From the NCBI GenBank assembly GCA_024682655.1, contig JAIKYZ010000072.1, positions 1 through 35,039 on the forward strand: a stretch of 35,039 bases of DNA, written 5' to 3'. This stretch comes from Treponema sp. (GTDB lineage: Bacteria > Spirochaetota > Spirochaetia > Treponematales > Treponemataceae). A model generated the notes under the pieces. That model saw only the letters and a list, made by a program, of their open reading frames with translations, had not been told where the DNA came from and made no database searches. A program made the translations under genes and the position numbers. Positions 23,298 to 32,500 of the stretch are shown piece by piece. Numbering within the stretch: the stretch's first letter is position 1; each line of letters opens with the position of its first letter.

Positions 23298-24950
23298 TTA
23301 TATAGAATAATCCCCACTTGCAGGAATATCTGATGAAAGCCTTTTAATTTGCTCGGTAACTTCATCAATACTTATGTCGCTAAGATTTTCCTGAAGTCCT
23401 TTTACGTAAAAATCTTGATCACGTAATTTTTCATCAAACTTAACATGCTCATCTAAAGCAAGTAAAACTATAATTCCCGCCTGAGTAAGATGATACAAAA
23501 CATTTGAGTAATCTTCTCCAACCACAGGTGTATAAAGGTAAGTATGTCTAAGGCTTTCATAAAGTCTTCGCTCAATTTTTTGCAAAACCTGACCCGTAAC
23601 GCCATTTCTTCCAAGAAAGAATTCAAAAACTTTAGCATTCTGGCCCTTTAAACTTGCACGTCTTTTTCCATCTACATTTGAAGAATATTTTGATTCCCTG
23701 TCACTGTAGACCTTTGTAACTACACCACAGGCACTTGTCATATTTGTAATGCGATCAATAAGAATCAACTCACCCTGAACCTTGTGATTTTTAAATTCAT
23801 CAGCAACAATTACATCACTAAAAGAAATGTCAACCAGGGCAATTTCATTCTTGCTTAAGCTGACAGCAGGCTTATGTTCTCCGCTGTTTACATCAATTGC
23901 ATATTTAATAGACGAAACAATTGCAGGAATCTGTTTTGTTCCAATTTTTACAAAAAAGTTCTTCCCGTTTTCCAGCTTAGAATCATCCATCCACAGTAAA
24001 GTTGCTTCCACGCTGTTTGTAAGCTTAAGATTTTCATTAATTTCAAAAACACATCCCCGGCTTACATCAACTTCCCTATCCAAAGAAATATTTACAGCCT
24101 GACCTTTTTTAGCAGATTCAACTTCGTTAAAACCAAGGATAATTTTCTTTACCTTTGCCTTTTCTCCGCTTGGTAAAATTGTAATTTCATCTCCTAAATG
24201 AATTTCTCCACCTTCAATCTGACCCTGAAAACCCCGGAATTCATGATTTGGACGACAAACACGCTGAATTGGCATATAAAATTTCTTACCGTCCGATTTT
24301 TCATCAAGATCAGAAATATCAACTTCTTCCAAATGAGAGAGAATAGCAGGCCCCTTATACCAGTCCATATTTGAAGACTTTTTAGTTACATTGTCACCTT
24401 CTGTCGCAGAAACTGGAATAATCTGAACATTAGGAAGATTAAGTTCTTCAATAATTTCTTTAATCTGCCCGCTTACTTCTTCAAATCTTTCCTGACTATA
24501 TGCAACCAAATCCATTTTGTTTACAGCAAAAATAAAGTGGCGAATTCCCATTAAAGAACAAATACGGCTATGACGTCGTGTCTGTACAAGAACCCCTTGT
24601 TTTGCATCCACAAGAATAATGGCAAGGTCAGCAAAAGAAGCGCCAACAGCCATATTTCTTGTATACTCTTCATGACCTGGAGTATCAGCTACGATGAAAC
24701 TGCGTTTTTCTGTGTTGAAATAACGGTAAGCAACATCAATTGTAATTCCCTGTTCACGTTCAGCCATTAAACCATCAAGCAAAAGAGAATAGTCAATTTT
24801 TCCTTCACGGCTACCAACTTTTGAATCCAAAGCAAGAGCTTCTTCCTGATCTGTGTAAAGCAATTTTGCATCGTAAAGAATATGTCCAATTAATGTCGAT
24901 TTTCCGTCATCAACCGAACCACAAGTAATAAATTTTAAAAGTCCATTCAT
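23298..24950 (-). CDS. cysN: Sulfate adenylyltransferase subunit 1 with degenerate APS kinase tail
   Basis: 550 residues from ATG 24950, which follows GGAG just past the cysD stop; the reading to 25010 overlaps cysD and is unlikely. GTPase motifs GSVDDGKST, DTPGHEEYTRNM and NKMD drive APS formation by CysD. After the EF-Tu-like barrels comes an extra region from about residue 433 (23301-23654). It aligns by eye with the APS kinase CysC (LKGQNAKVFEFFLGRNGVTGQ against the usual LKGQ...WFTGLSGSGKST; later RHTYLY and AGIIVLLAL), but the P-loop lysine is lost and the domain is short. It cannot be an active kinase. APS is probably consumed directly by AprAB. Confidence 0.92.
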   Translation of the reverse strand: MNGLLKFITCGSVDDGKSTLIGHILYDAKLLYTDQEEALALDSKVGSREGKIDYSLLLDGLMAEREQGITIDVAYRYFNTEKRSFIVADTPGHEEYTRNMAVGASFADLAIILVDAKQGVLVQTRRHSRICSLMGIRHFIFAVNKMDLVAYSQERFEEVSGQIKEIIEELNLPNVQIIPVSATEGDNVTKKSSNMDWYKGPAILSHLEEVDISDLDEKSDGKKFYMPIQRVCRPNHEFRGFQGQIEGGEIHLGDEITILPSGEKAKVKKIILGFNEVESAKKGQAVNISLDREVDVSRGCVFEINENLKLTNSVEATLLWMDDSKLENGKNFFVKIGTKQIPAIVSSIKYAIDVNSGEHKPAVSLSKNEIALVDISFSDVIVADEFKNHKVQGELILIDRITNMTSACGVVTKVYSDRESKYSSNVDGKRRASLKGQNAKVFEFFLGRNGVTGQVLQKIERRLYESLRHTYLYTPVVGEDYSNVLYHLTQAGIIVLLALDEHVKFDEKLRDQDFYVKGLQENLSDISIDEVTEQIKRLSSDIPASGDYSI

Positions 24951-24966
24951 TTTTTTTCTCCGCAAA

Positions 24967-25869
24967 TCAGAAATAGCCTTCTCTCTTACGCTTTTCCATA
25001 GAAGCAGCACCTCCGTCCTTATCGATTACTCGACTTGTTCGTTCACTGGTAACTGAACTCAAAGTTTCTTCAATAATTTCATCCAAAGTTTTTGCAGTTG
25101 ATTCAACGCCGCCAGTTAATGGATAACAACCCAAAGTTCTGAATCGAACCGAAATATTTTCAATTTTTTCACCGGGTAAAAGCTTTAATCTGTCATCATC
25201 CACCATAATGATATTTCCATCACGGCGAACAATTGGACGAATTGCAGAAGAATAAAGACTTACAATTTCAATATTTTCTCTTTTTATATACTGCCAGATA
25301 TCTTTTTCTGTCCAGTTAGAAAGTGGAAAAACCCTCATACTTTCGCCTTTGTGAATCTGTGTGTTGTAAAGTTTCCACATTTCTGGTCTTTGATTTTTTG
25401 GATCCCAAGCTTGAGCTGAATTTCTGAAACTAAAAACCCTTTCCTTTGCACGAGACTTCTCTTCATCTCTGCGGCCCCCACCAAATGCTGCTGTAAAGCC
25501 ATATTTTGTAAGTGCCTGTTTAAGCGCCTGAGTTTTCATAATATCTGTATATGCAGAACCATGGTCAAAAGGATTAATTCCCTTTTTAATTCCCTCTTGG
25601 TTTGAATATACAATCATGTCCAGACCATATTTTTGGGTAACATAATCGCGGAATTTAATCATTTCTTTAAATTTCCAAGTGGTATCGATGTGCATAAAAG
25701 GAAAAGGCGGTTTTTCTGGATAAAAGGCTTTTAGGGCAAGGTGCAGCATTACAGAACTGTCCTTACCAATAGAATAAAGCATTACAGGCTTTTCACATTC
25801 TGCCGCAACCTCTCGAATTATATAAATTGCTTCTGCTTCAAGTTCATCAAGATGTGATAAATCCGACAT
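24967..25869 (-). CDS. cysD: Sulfate adenylyltransferase subunit 2
   Basis: 300 residues, full length. PP-loop ATP pyrophosphatase motif [13 protein letters not shown], then [18 protein letters not shown] and [21 protein letters not shown]. Forms APS from sulfate and ATP together with CysN. First gene of cysD-cysN-cbiK-importer, with its own paired-operator promoter at 25892-25945. Confidence 0.96.
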   Translation of the reverse strand: MSDLSHLDELEAEAIYIIREVAAECEKPVMLYSIGKDSSVMLHLALKAFYPEKPPFPFMHIDTTWKFKEMIKFRDYVTQKYGLDMIVYSNQEGIKKGINPFDHGSAYTDIMKTQALKQALTKYGFTAAFGGGRRDEEKSRAKERVFSFRNSAQAWDPKNQRPEMWKLYNTQIHKGESMRVFPLSNWTEKDIWQYIKRENIEIVSLYSSAIRPIVRRDGNIIMVDDDRLKLLPGEKIENISVRFRTLGCYPLTGGVESTAKTLDEIIEETLSSVTSERTSRVIDKDGGAASMEKRKREGYF

Positions 25870-25891
25870 AGCGTTCCCCCTTAGAAGTTTT

Positions 25892-25945
25892 ACCTACTTG
25901 CTATGTGGGTAATATACAGGTTATTTACCTACTATGTCAATAGGT
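25892..25945 (-). promoter_or_regulatory. cysDN promoter with paired operators
   Basis: Minus-strand -35 TTGACA (25940-25935) and -10 TATATT (25916-25911), spacing 18. Operators ACCTACTATGTCAATAGGT (25927-25945) and ACCTACTTGCTATGTGGGT (25892-25910), centres 35 bp apart. No terminator is visible after aprB, so read-through from the sulfate transporter operon is also possible. Confidence 0.8.
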
Positions 25946-25960
25946 TTTGCACGTAAATCT

Positions 25961-26275
25961 TTAATATTTATTTGAATCTTTTTTATTGATAGTTATTGTT
26001 ATTTCTTTTCCGTCGTATTTTTTTATTGTCCAAACAGAATAATCCTTTTGATTATCCACAATCATAGTACTTCCCTTTCCCCCGATATCAGCACCAAGAA
26101 AAAAACTAATTGCCTTTTTTGGACATTCTTTTATACAAGAAGTACAACCCCAGCAGTCCCGAATATGTTTAATTCCTGCTTTTTTTGATTCATTTATTTT
26201 TATCAAATTTCCAGGACATACTTCTACGCACTTTCCACAGCCAATACATTTATTTTCATCAAATTTTACACTCAT
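25961..26275 (-). CDS. aprB: APS reductase beta subunit (ferredoxin), AprB-like
   Basis: 104 residues. Two [4Fe-4S] motifs: CIGCGKCVEVCPGN and CWGCTSCIKECPKKA. The tail keeps an AprB-like stretch (GADIGGKGSTMIV...YSVWTIKKYDGK) that in known AprB wraps round AprA. It is shorter than AprB of sulfate reducers (about 150) and lacks most of the long C-terminal arm. It passes electrons to the AprA flavin. Follows aprA by 18 bases. Confidence 0.82.
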   Translation of the reverse strand: MSVKFDENKCIGCGKCVEVCPGNLIKINESKKAGIKHIRDCWGCTSCIKECPKKAISFFLGADIGGKGSTMIVDNQKDYSVWTIKKYDGKEITITINKKDSNKY

Positions 26276-26293
26276 CTTTATTCTCCAAGGCCG

Positions 26294-27973
26294 CTATATC
26301 AAATCCTTCAAAATAATCCTAACTTCGCCTTTTTCATCCATAACTGAATTTACATACTTTTTGAATTCAGGATTTGTTTCTGGATAATCTGCATTTTCTC
26401 CAAAACTGTGCCATCTGGTTTCTTTACGAGCCAAAAGATGTTCTATCAAAACCTGACATACAATTAGTCTTTCCCGGATTTCATAAATGCGAAGTAAATC
26501 GTCCATATCACTGGCAGAAAGAGTTGAAAGAGTTTTCTGTAAATCCAAAATTTTCTGTTTTGCAATTTTTAAACGGCTTTCGTTGTAGCGGTAATCTGTT
26601 CTTATTCCGCCCGCATATTCATCCATTACTTTCTGCATTGCTTCTTCCAATTGCTCTATAGAAAGTTCACCTGCTTTATTTGAAAGATATTTTTCATAAT
26701 CTGCGAATACCGCTTCATCTTGTGCCAAGTTTGTTGAATTATCAGATTCATACTTTTCATTATTTTTTAGGAAGTTTAGAATTCCCTGAGCGGCAATTTT
26801 TGCTTCTGCCAAAGCCCCTGTTACATATTTCTGGGGTGCTCCACCTGCAACATCTCCTGCGGCAAATAAACCTTTAAGAGTTGTACTACGATCATTTGAA
26901 ATCCAGTAACCGCTGGCTGTATGACCACCAACAATATAAGGTTCTGTTCCTTCAACTTCGACATTATAACTTGAAGGACCTTTACCATCTTCAATCCATT
27001 TTAAAGTCTGGCTTGGGGCCATGTTCAGATAAGCTTTGTATAAATCTTCTTCCTGCTCACTGCTAATTCCAGCTGTACCAAGGTAACAAGGTCCGTGCCC
27101 TTTACGATTTTCTTCTACTGTGCCGTAACAGCGCTCACTGGTTCTTAAACCATAATCATTTTCATAAACCTGTCCCAAGGAATTAAGCTGTTTTGCACCA
27201 ACTCCCTGAGCAATTGTTCCTGTAGGAGCAATTGTATCTTTACAGCGAAGGGCAATAAAACGCATTTCAAAGCTAGTCATTTCAGCTCCAGCCAAAATTC
27301 CCATCGCATAACCTGCACCGGTATTAAAAGGAGGATACCACATTTTGTGACGGCTAAAGCCCGGATTATTAGGCTTGTACAAACCTGCAGCCCCACCTGT
27401 TGCAATCAAAAGAACCTTGGCAGAAAAATCATAAGCAATTTTTTCGTTTACATTAAAAGCATATGCCCCCACAACCACTTTTTTTCCATCTGCAGTCTTT
27501 CCAATTTTATAATCTGTAACATTTACATGATTCAGTACCTGAATATTTTTATGTTTCTTTACCCCATCAGCCAGAATAAGTTTAATGTTTTCCCCGTTAA
27601 TTTTTAAATTTCTCCAGCCGCGACTTACATATTTTCCATTTTCATTTTTTAAAATTACAAGACCGCGTTTTTCAAGGTCGTGAGTAACATCGTTCAAATG
27701 TTCACTCATGCTCAAAAGCAAATCACTACGAACAATTCCATTAGCATCATTTGAAGCGTAATCAACATAATCCTGGGGTAGGTGGCCCTGGGAAATATAA
27801 GCATTAAGTGCATTGACTCCAGCTGCAAGACAACCACTCCTTTTAATGTTAGCCTTTTCAACAACAGTAATTTTCAAAGAAGGCTCTGTTTCTGCAAGCT
27901 TAATTGCTGCATAACAACCTGCAGTTCCGCCACCAATAATCAATACATCTGAAGTAATTTTTTCTATTTGCAT
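26294..27973 (-). CDS. aprA: APS reductase alpha subunit (flavoprotein), AprA-like
   Basis: 559 residues. N-terminal FAD site DVLIIGGGTAGCYAAIKLAE; the SGCLAAGVNALNAYIS segment, GHTASGYWISNDRSTTLKGLFAAGDVAGG and the long helical C-terminal domain all fit AprA rather than fumarate reductase or NadB. It reduces APS to sulfite and AMP. It is about 100 residues shorter than the enzyme of sulfate-reducing bacteria, and no qmoABC genes accompany it, so it should serve assimilation with ferredoxin-like electron supply. It is in line with the sulfate transporter genes, after a hairpin-rich spacer. The start follows GGAG. Confidence 0.85.
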   Translation of the reverse strand: MQIEKITSDVLIIGGGTAGCYAAIKLAETEPSLKITVVEKANIKRSGCLAAGVNALNAYISQGHLPQDYVDYASNDANGIVRSDLLLSMSEHLNDVTHDLEKRGLVILKNENGKYVSRGWRNLKINGENIKLILADGVKKHKNIQVLNHVNVTDYKIGKTADGKKVVVGAYAFNVNEKIAYDFSAKVLLIATGGAAGLYKPNNPGFSRHKMWYPPFNTGAGYAMGILAGAEMTSFEMRFIALRCKDTIAPTGTIAQGVGAKQLNSLGQVYENDYGLRTSERCYGTVEENRKGHGPCYLGTAGISSEQEEDLYKAYLNMAPSQTLKWIEDGKGPSSYNVEVEGTEPYIVGGHTASGYWISNDRSTTLKGLFAAGDVAGGAPQKYVTGALAEAKIAAQGILNFLKNNEKYESDNSTNLAQDEAVFADYEKYLSNKAGELSIEQLEEAMQKVMDEYAGGIRTDYRYNESRLKIAKQKILDLQKTLSTLSASDMDDLLRIYEIRERLIVCQVLIEHLLARKETRWHSFGENADYPETNPEFKKYVNSVMDEKGEVRIILKDLI

Positions 27974-27986
27974 TTAAGTCTCCATA

Positions 27987-28066
27987 AGGGGAGTTGCGGG
28001 GATATTCCCCGCTGGGTAGGTAGCGACCAACAAAGTGGGCGCTTAGGGAGGGGCTCCTCCCTCATA
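27987..28066. repeat. Hairpin-rich repeat between cysA and aprA
   Basis: A GC-rich block with GCGGGGATATTCCCCGC (27996-28012) and GGGAGGGGCTCCTCCCT (28046-28062). It shares its order of parts with the repeats at 323-403 and 34218-34298 but is in the opposite direction. Lying inside an operon, it may set different mRNA levels for transporter and reductase genes. Confidence 0.6.
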
Positions 28067-28078
28067 AATTTTTAGGCC

Positions 28079-29137
28079 TTATACAATTGTCACGTCTTCT
28101 TTCATTAATTCATTTTCAATTTGAATTAACTGTCCACCCTTTATTAAAAAGACCTTGTACAAAAGCACGTGAACCTTTTCGCCAACTTTTACCGGTCTAA
28201 CTTCGAGGCTTCGGCTGGCAGCAAGCTCTTCCCCGTTTACATCTACAATCAGCTCTGAATGAGTACCTCTAAAAAGCACAGATTTTATAATTCCATCACT
28301 TACTGAAACAGGAAATTTTTCTATATGATCACTTTTAGTAATTCTAACAAATTCGGGACGAACAAAGGCCTTTTCAAAAAAGTCAATTTCTTCAAAGCTC
28401 TTAAATTTTCTGTAATCTTTTAAGTAAGAAACCTGGCCAAAGAACTGGGCTGTAAATGGAGTTTTTGGATTTTGATAAATATCTATAGGACTTCCAACCT
28501 GTTCAACGCTACCTTTATTTGTAACAATAATTTCATCACTAACTTCTATTGCTTCATCCTGATCATGTGTTACAAAGATTGAAGTAATTCCAAGTTTAGT
28601 AATCATATCTCTAAGCCAAGTTCTGAGCTCTTTTCTAACCTTGGCATCAATTGCGGCAAAAGGTTCATCCAAAAGTAAAAGCTGAGGATTAGGAGCTAAG
28701 GCTCGGGCAAAAGCAACTCTCTGTCTTTGTCCCCCACTTAGCTGACTTGGATATCTTTTTTCCATTCCCTTAAGGCCAACAAGTTCTATAAGTTCTGCAA
28801 CTCTGTTTTTTATATAAGCCTTATCCTGCTTCTGAACTTTAAGTCCAAAGGCAATATTTTGTTCTACTGTCATGTATTTAAAGAGTGCATAATTTTGAAA
28901 TACAAAACCAATTCCTCTTTCTGCAGGATGAATGTTGTTTACAAGCTTTCCATCAATCAAAATATCTCCGGAATCCTGCTTTTCAAGACCCGCAATCATT
29001 CTAAGGATTGTTGTTTTACCAGAACCAGAAGGCCCCAAAAGTGCAACTAGTTTTCCTTTTTCAATTCCAAAGCTTACATTTTTAGAAGCCTGAAAATTTC
29101 CATATTTTTTGTTTATATTTTTAAGTTCAACGTACAT
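28079..29137 (-). CDS. cysA: Sulfate/thiosulfate ABC transporter ATPase
   Basis: 352 residues. Walker A GPSGSGKTT, signature LSGGQRQRVAFARA, Walker B LLLLDEPFAAIDAKVRKELR (the KVRKELR run is typical for CysA), H-loop THDQDEA. A C-terminal TOBE-like regulatory domain follows. Powers sulfate import by CysTW. Confidence 0.93.
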   Translation of the reverse strand: MYVELKNINKKYGNFQASKNVSFGIEKGKLVALLGPSGSGKTTILRMIAGLEKQDSGDILIDGKLVNNIHPAERGIGFVFQNYALFKYMTVEQNIAFGLKVQKQDKAYIKNRVAELIELVGLKGMEKRYPSQLSGGQRQRVAFARALAPNPQLLLLDEPFAAIDAKVRKELRTWLRDMITKLGITSIFVTHDQDEAIEVSDEIIVTNKGSVEQVGSPIDIYQNPKTPFTAQFFGQVSYLKDYRKFKSFEEIDFFEKAFVRPEFVRITKSDHIEKFPVSVSDGIIKSVLFRGTHSELIVDVNGEELAASRSLEVRPVKVGEKVHVLLYKVFLIKGGQLIQIENELMKEDVTIV

Positions 29138-29148
29138 TATTCACCTCT

Positions 29149-29976
29149 TTAATTACCGGTCTTTTTATTTCCAAAAACTTCTACAATGCTTCTAATTACC
29201 AGTACAATAATTGCCATAATCACTAAAATTGAACTAATGGCAAAAGCCTCATAGTAATGAAACTCATTAAAAAGAATTTCAACATGAAGAGGTAAAGTAT
29301 TTGTTTTACCTCTGATATGGCCACTTAAAACACTTACAGCTCCAAACTCTCCCATAGCACGAGCTGTACATAAAACAATTCCATATAAGAATGCCCATTT
29401 AATATGAGGGAAGGTTACTTTTGAAAAAATTGTAAAAAAATTGGCACCCATTAATGCAGCCGCTTCTTCTTCATCAGTTCCCTGAGTATTTAATACAGGA
29501 ATTAATTCTCGGCTTACAAAAGGAAAAGTAACAAAAACCGTAGCAAGAATTATTCCAGGAACCGCAAATACAACTTTAATATTTAGTTTAGATAAAAGTG
29601 GAAAAATAGGGCTCTGTCGTCCAAAAATTAAGATAAAGATTAAACCTGCAATAATAGGACTTACAGTTACAGGTAAATCAATAAGGGTGGTTAAAACCTT
29701 TTTACCCTTAAAATGAAACTTTGTTACTGTCCAGGCGGCAAACAAACCAAAAACGGTATTAATCAATAAAGCCCACACGGTTGCCTTTATAGTTAAGGCC
29801 AGGGCCTTTAAGGTATATGGATCTCCAATTGAATTAATATAAAATTTACAACCCTTATGTAAGGAATTTACAATTACAGATAAAAGAGGAAAAATTAACA
29901 TTACAAGAAGAAAAAATGTGCTGATTAATATAAGCAGGATTTTTACAAATGGATTTTCTCTTTTTTTCTCACTCAT
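29149..29976 (-). CDS. cysW: Sulfate ABC transporter permease CysW
   Basis: 275 residues from ATG 29976, which follows GGAGGAG; reading to 30000 overlaps cysT. About six membrane helices and the loop EEEAAALMGANFFTIFSKVTFPHIKWAFLYG for contact with CysA. The start lies just one base from the cysT stop. Confidence 0.92.
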   Translation of the reverse strand: MSEKKRENPFVKILLILISTFFLLVMLIFPLLSVIVNSLHKGCKFYINSIGDPYTLKALALTIKATVWALLINTVFGLFAAWTVTKFHFKGKKVLTTLIDLPVTVSPIIAGLIFILIFGRQSPIFPLLSKLNIKVVFAVPGIILATVFVTFPFVSRELIPVLNTQGTDEEEAAALMGANFFTIFSKVTFPHIKWAFLYGIVLCTARAMGEFGAVSVLSGHIRGKTNTLPLHVEILFNEFHYYEAFAISSILVIMAIIVLVIRSIVEVFGNKKTGN

Positions 29977-29977
29977 T

Positions 29978-30817
29978 TTAATTACTCCTCCTACCTTCAA
30001 GTATTTTTGTGTTATGAGATTGAATCATATTTACCAAAAACAAAATTAAAAATGAAAAAAGTAACATTACTAATGCTATTGAAGTTGCCTTTGGATATTC
30101 AAAGGCCTGTAGCTCACTCATAATTATTAAAGGAGTAATTTCTGTATCGTAGGGGGTGTTTCCTGCAATAAAAACTACACTTCCGTATTCACCAATACAA
30201 CGACCAAAAGCAAGTCCTGCTCCTGTAAAAAGAGCGGGTTTTATTTCCGGAAAGATCACCTTCCAGAATATGTTTATTTTCCCTGCCCCCATAACACTGG
30301 CTGCTTCTTCGTAAGTATGATCGAATTTTTCCAGAACCGGTTGAACAGACCTCACAACAAAAGGAATGCCAACAAAAATAAGGGCAAAAATAATTCCAAA
30401 CTTGGTATATGCAACTTTTATTCCAAAGTGGCCAAAAAATTTTCCAATAATTCCCTGATCTGTTGTAAGAGAAGTTAATGCAATTCCTGCAACAGCGGTT
30501 GGAAGGGCAAATGGAAGTTCAATAATTCCATCCATAATTTTTTTCCCAGGAAAATCATAACGAACTAAAACCCAGGCAATCACAACTCCCATCACCGCAT
30601 TTACCAAAGTTGCAACAAAAGCAGTCATAAAACTTACCCAAAAGCTGTATAAAACCCTTGGGCGAGTAATTGTTTCTACAAATTCCTTTGAAGAAAGTGT
30701 AGAAGAATAAATTACAAGAGAAGCAAGTGGAATTAATACTACTAGGCTTAAGATTGTAATTGTTACTCCCATTGATATTCCAAATCCCGGAATAACTCTT
30801 TTATTCCTTTTTTTCAT
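29978..30817 (-). CDS. cysT: Sulfate ABC transporter permease CysT (CysU)
   Basis: 279 residues, six membrane helices, EAA loop YEEAASVMGAGKINIFWKVIFPEIKPALFTG and ELPFALPTAVAGIALT, both typical of CysT. Pairs with CysW. Distance of 46 bases to sbp. Confidence 0.92.
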   Translation of the reverse strand: MKKRNKRVIPGFGISMGVTITILSLVVLIPLASLVIYSSTLSSKEFVETITRPRVLYSFWVSFMTAFVATLVNAVMGVVIAWVLVRYDFPGKKIMDGIIELPFALPTAVAGIALTSLTTDQGIIGKFFGHFGIKVAYTKFGIIFALIFVGIPFVVRSVQPVLEKFDHTYEEAASVMGAGKINIFWKVIFPEIKPALFTGAGLAFGRCIGEYGSVVFIAGNTPYDTEITPLIIMSELQAFEYPKATSIALVMLLFSFLILFLVNMIQSHNTKILEGRRSN

Positions 30818-30863
30818 AACTCACCTGCTTCCTTCCAATTATTTAAGTTTCTTTTTTTTAGTC

Positions 30864-31883
30864 TTATTTCTTCTCGTAAATCTGATCAAAAATTCCGCCG
30901 TCTGCAAAATGTTCTTTCTGAGCCTTTGCCCAACCGCCAAAATCTTTAATTGTTACAAGAGTTACATTCAAATCAAAAACATTTGAAAATTCCTTTAAAA
31001 TTGCAGTATTTGATGGACGATAGAAATTCTGACCTTCAATTCTCTGAGCTTCATCAGAATAAAGATAATTCAAATAATCTGTAGCAACTTGGCGAGTTTT
31101 TCTTGCATCAACAACTTCATCTACAATTGCAACACTTGGCTGTGCAAGAATTGAAATACTTGGAGTAACGATTTCATATCCATCTGGATCTTCTGCAATA
31201 GAAAGGAAAGCTTCGTTTTCCCATGCAAGAAGAACATCACCCTGTTTATTCTGAACAAAACTGTTAGTTGCTCCACGTGCACCAGAATCAAGAACTACTA
31301 CGTTCTTATAGAGCTTTTTAATAAAATCTTTAGCATCAAGATTATGCTGTTCTGCATAAGCCCAAGCTGCAAGATAATTCCAGCGGGCTCCACCAGAAGT
31401 TTTTGGATTTGGAGTAATAACTCCTATTCCAGGTTTTACAACATCATCCCAGTCTTTAATATTTTTTGGATTTCCTTTACGAACAAGGAATACAATTGTT
31501 GAAGTATAAGGTGAAGATTCAAGTGGAAATTTTTTTACCCAATCCTTATCAGTAATACGACCAGCATCTGCAATAGCCTGAACATCCCACTCCAATGCTA
31601 ATGTAACTACATCTGCATCATTACCATTTGCAACTTCAAGAGCCTGTTTTCCAGAACCCCCGTGGCTTTGAGAAATTTCTACATCTATACCTTTCTTTTC
31701 CTTGTAGTACTTTGCAAAAGCCTGATTATAGGCCTGGTAAAGTTCACGAGTTGGATCATAAGATACATTTGTTAAAGTAACTTTTTTACTAGCTGCTTTA
31801 TTTTTTGAACAAGCAGAAAAAGCTCCTAACATAGAAATAATACCTACAGCAACGCCGAGTTTAACAAAAAAAGACTTTTTCAT
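30864..31883 (-). CDS. sbp: Sulfate-binding lipoprotein
   Basis: 339 residues. Signal peptide ending in FSAC (lipidated C25), then [20 protein letters not shown] and [12 protein letters not shown], the sulfate-site regions of Sbp/CysP, and [13 protein letters not shown]. Anchored in the inner membrane facing the periplasm. First gene of sbp-cysTWA-aprAB, with paired operators upstream. Confidence 0.93.
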   Translation of the reverse strand: MKKSFFVKLGVAVGIISMLGAFSACSKNKAASKKVTLTNVSYDPTRELYQAYNQAFAKYYKEKKGIDVEISQSHGGSGKQALEVANGNDADVVTLALEWDVQAIADAGRITDKDWVKKFPLESSPYTSTIVFLVRKGNPKNIKDWDDVVKPGIGVITPNPKTSGGARWNYLAAWAYAEQHNLDAKDFIKKLYKNVVVLDSGARGATNSFVQNKQGDVLLAWENEAFLSIAEDPDGYEIVTPSISILAQPSVAIVDEVVDARKTRQVATDYLNYLYSDEAQRIEGQNFYRPSNTAILKEFSNVFDLNVTLVTIKDFGGWAKAQKEHFADGGIFDQIYEKK

Positions 31884-31913
31884 ATCTACCTCCTGTAAAA
31901 AAGTTCTTTAATT

Positions 31914-31972
31914 TCCTACTTTTTCAGTAGGTAAGTGCAAATTATATTTATTTACCCACTTTGTCAATAGGT
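31914..31972 (-). promoter_or_regulatory. Sulfate transporter promoter with paired operators
   Basis: Minus-strand -35 TTGACA (31967-31962); -10 either TATAAT (31946-31941, spacing 15) or TAATTT (spacing 17). Operators ACCCACTTTGTCAATAGGT (31954-31972) and TCCTACTTTTTCAGTAGGT (31914-31932), centres 40 bp apart. Confidence 0.78.
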
Positions 31973-31988
31973 ATTTTAAAAAAGTTAA

Positions 31989-32037
31989 TAAAAAAATTGG
32001 AGCAAATTAAACCATAAAAGATTTAATCCGCTCCAAT
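31989..32037 (-). terminator. Terminator of cysK-cymR
   Basis: 8-bp arms ATTGGAGC (31996-32003) and GCTCCAAT (32030-32037), extended inwards by an AAATTAAA/TTTAAT pairing, followed on the minus strand by TTTTTTTATTAAC. Confidence 0.8.
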
Positions 32038-32064
32038 CAAACAATCCTTTAAAAATAGAAAAGC

Positions 32065-32490
32065 TTAAATAAAATAATCGTAGCCCGTTGCTTCTTTATT
32101 CTTTTCTACCAGAAACTGAAGACTTATTCCGTCCAAATATGAATTTATTTTTGTATCAAAATCATTCCAAAAAAAATCATTTCCTACATCAGAAATACTT
32201 TTACCTTCCCCTGTAGAATGAACTGATATTTCACCTTCAGTTGAACGTAAAATTTCGCCAACCGTATATTCTGAAGGCTTTTTGACTAATTTATAGCCTC
32301 CATTATTTCCCCTCAAGCCTGCAACCAAACCAGACTTACTAAGTTGTATTAAAATTTGTTCCAAATATTTTATGGATAGATTATGTCTATGCGATAAAAT
32401 TTTTAATGGAGTATATTTTTCTGGGTTCTGTTCTGCAAGACTTGTCATAATCAGTAAAGCATACTGACCTCTTGTAGAAATTTTTAACAT
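32065..32490 (-). CDS. cymR: Rrf2-family regulator, CymR-like
   Basis: 141 residues. Winged helix at the start (MLKISTRGQYALLIMTSLAEQ; LSIKYLEQILIQLSKSGLVAGLRGNNGGYKL), then a dimerisation helix. It has no cysteine at all, so it cannot hold an Fe-S cluster like IscR. The C-terminal end EATGYDYFI resembles the end of Bacillus subtilis CymR as I remember it. CymR represses sulfur genes when bound to CysK and lets go when O-acetylserine builds up. Here the gene is directly behind cysK in one transcript, which fits that partnership well. It is the best candidate for the protein binding the 19-bp operators. Confidence 0.78.
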   Translation of the reverse strand: MLKISTRGQYALLIMTSLAEQNPEKYTPLKILSHRHNLSIKYLEQILIQLSKSGLVAGLRGNNGGYKLVKKPSEYTVGEILRSTEGEISVHSTGEGKSISDVGNDFFWNDFDTKINSYLDGISLQFLVEKNKEATGYDYFI

Positions 32491-32500
32491 ATTTTATCTC

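Noticed and set aside
23298..23654. Active bifunctional CysNC
   Set aside because: The P-loop lysine and following Ser/Thr are missing and the domain is about 60 residues short.
26294..27973. Fumarate reductase or L-aspartate oxidase
   Set aside because: The SGCLAAGVNALNAYI and GHTASGYW segments, the partner ferredoxin with AprB-like tail and the sulfate context fit AprA better.
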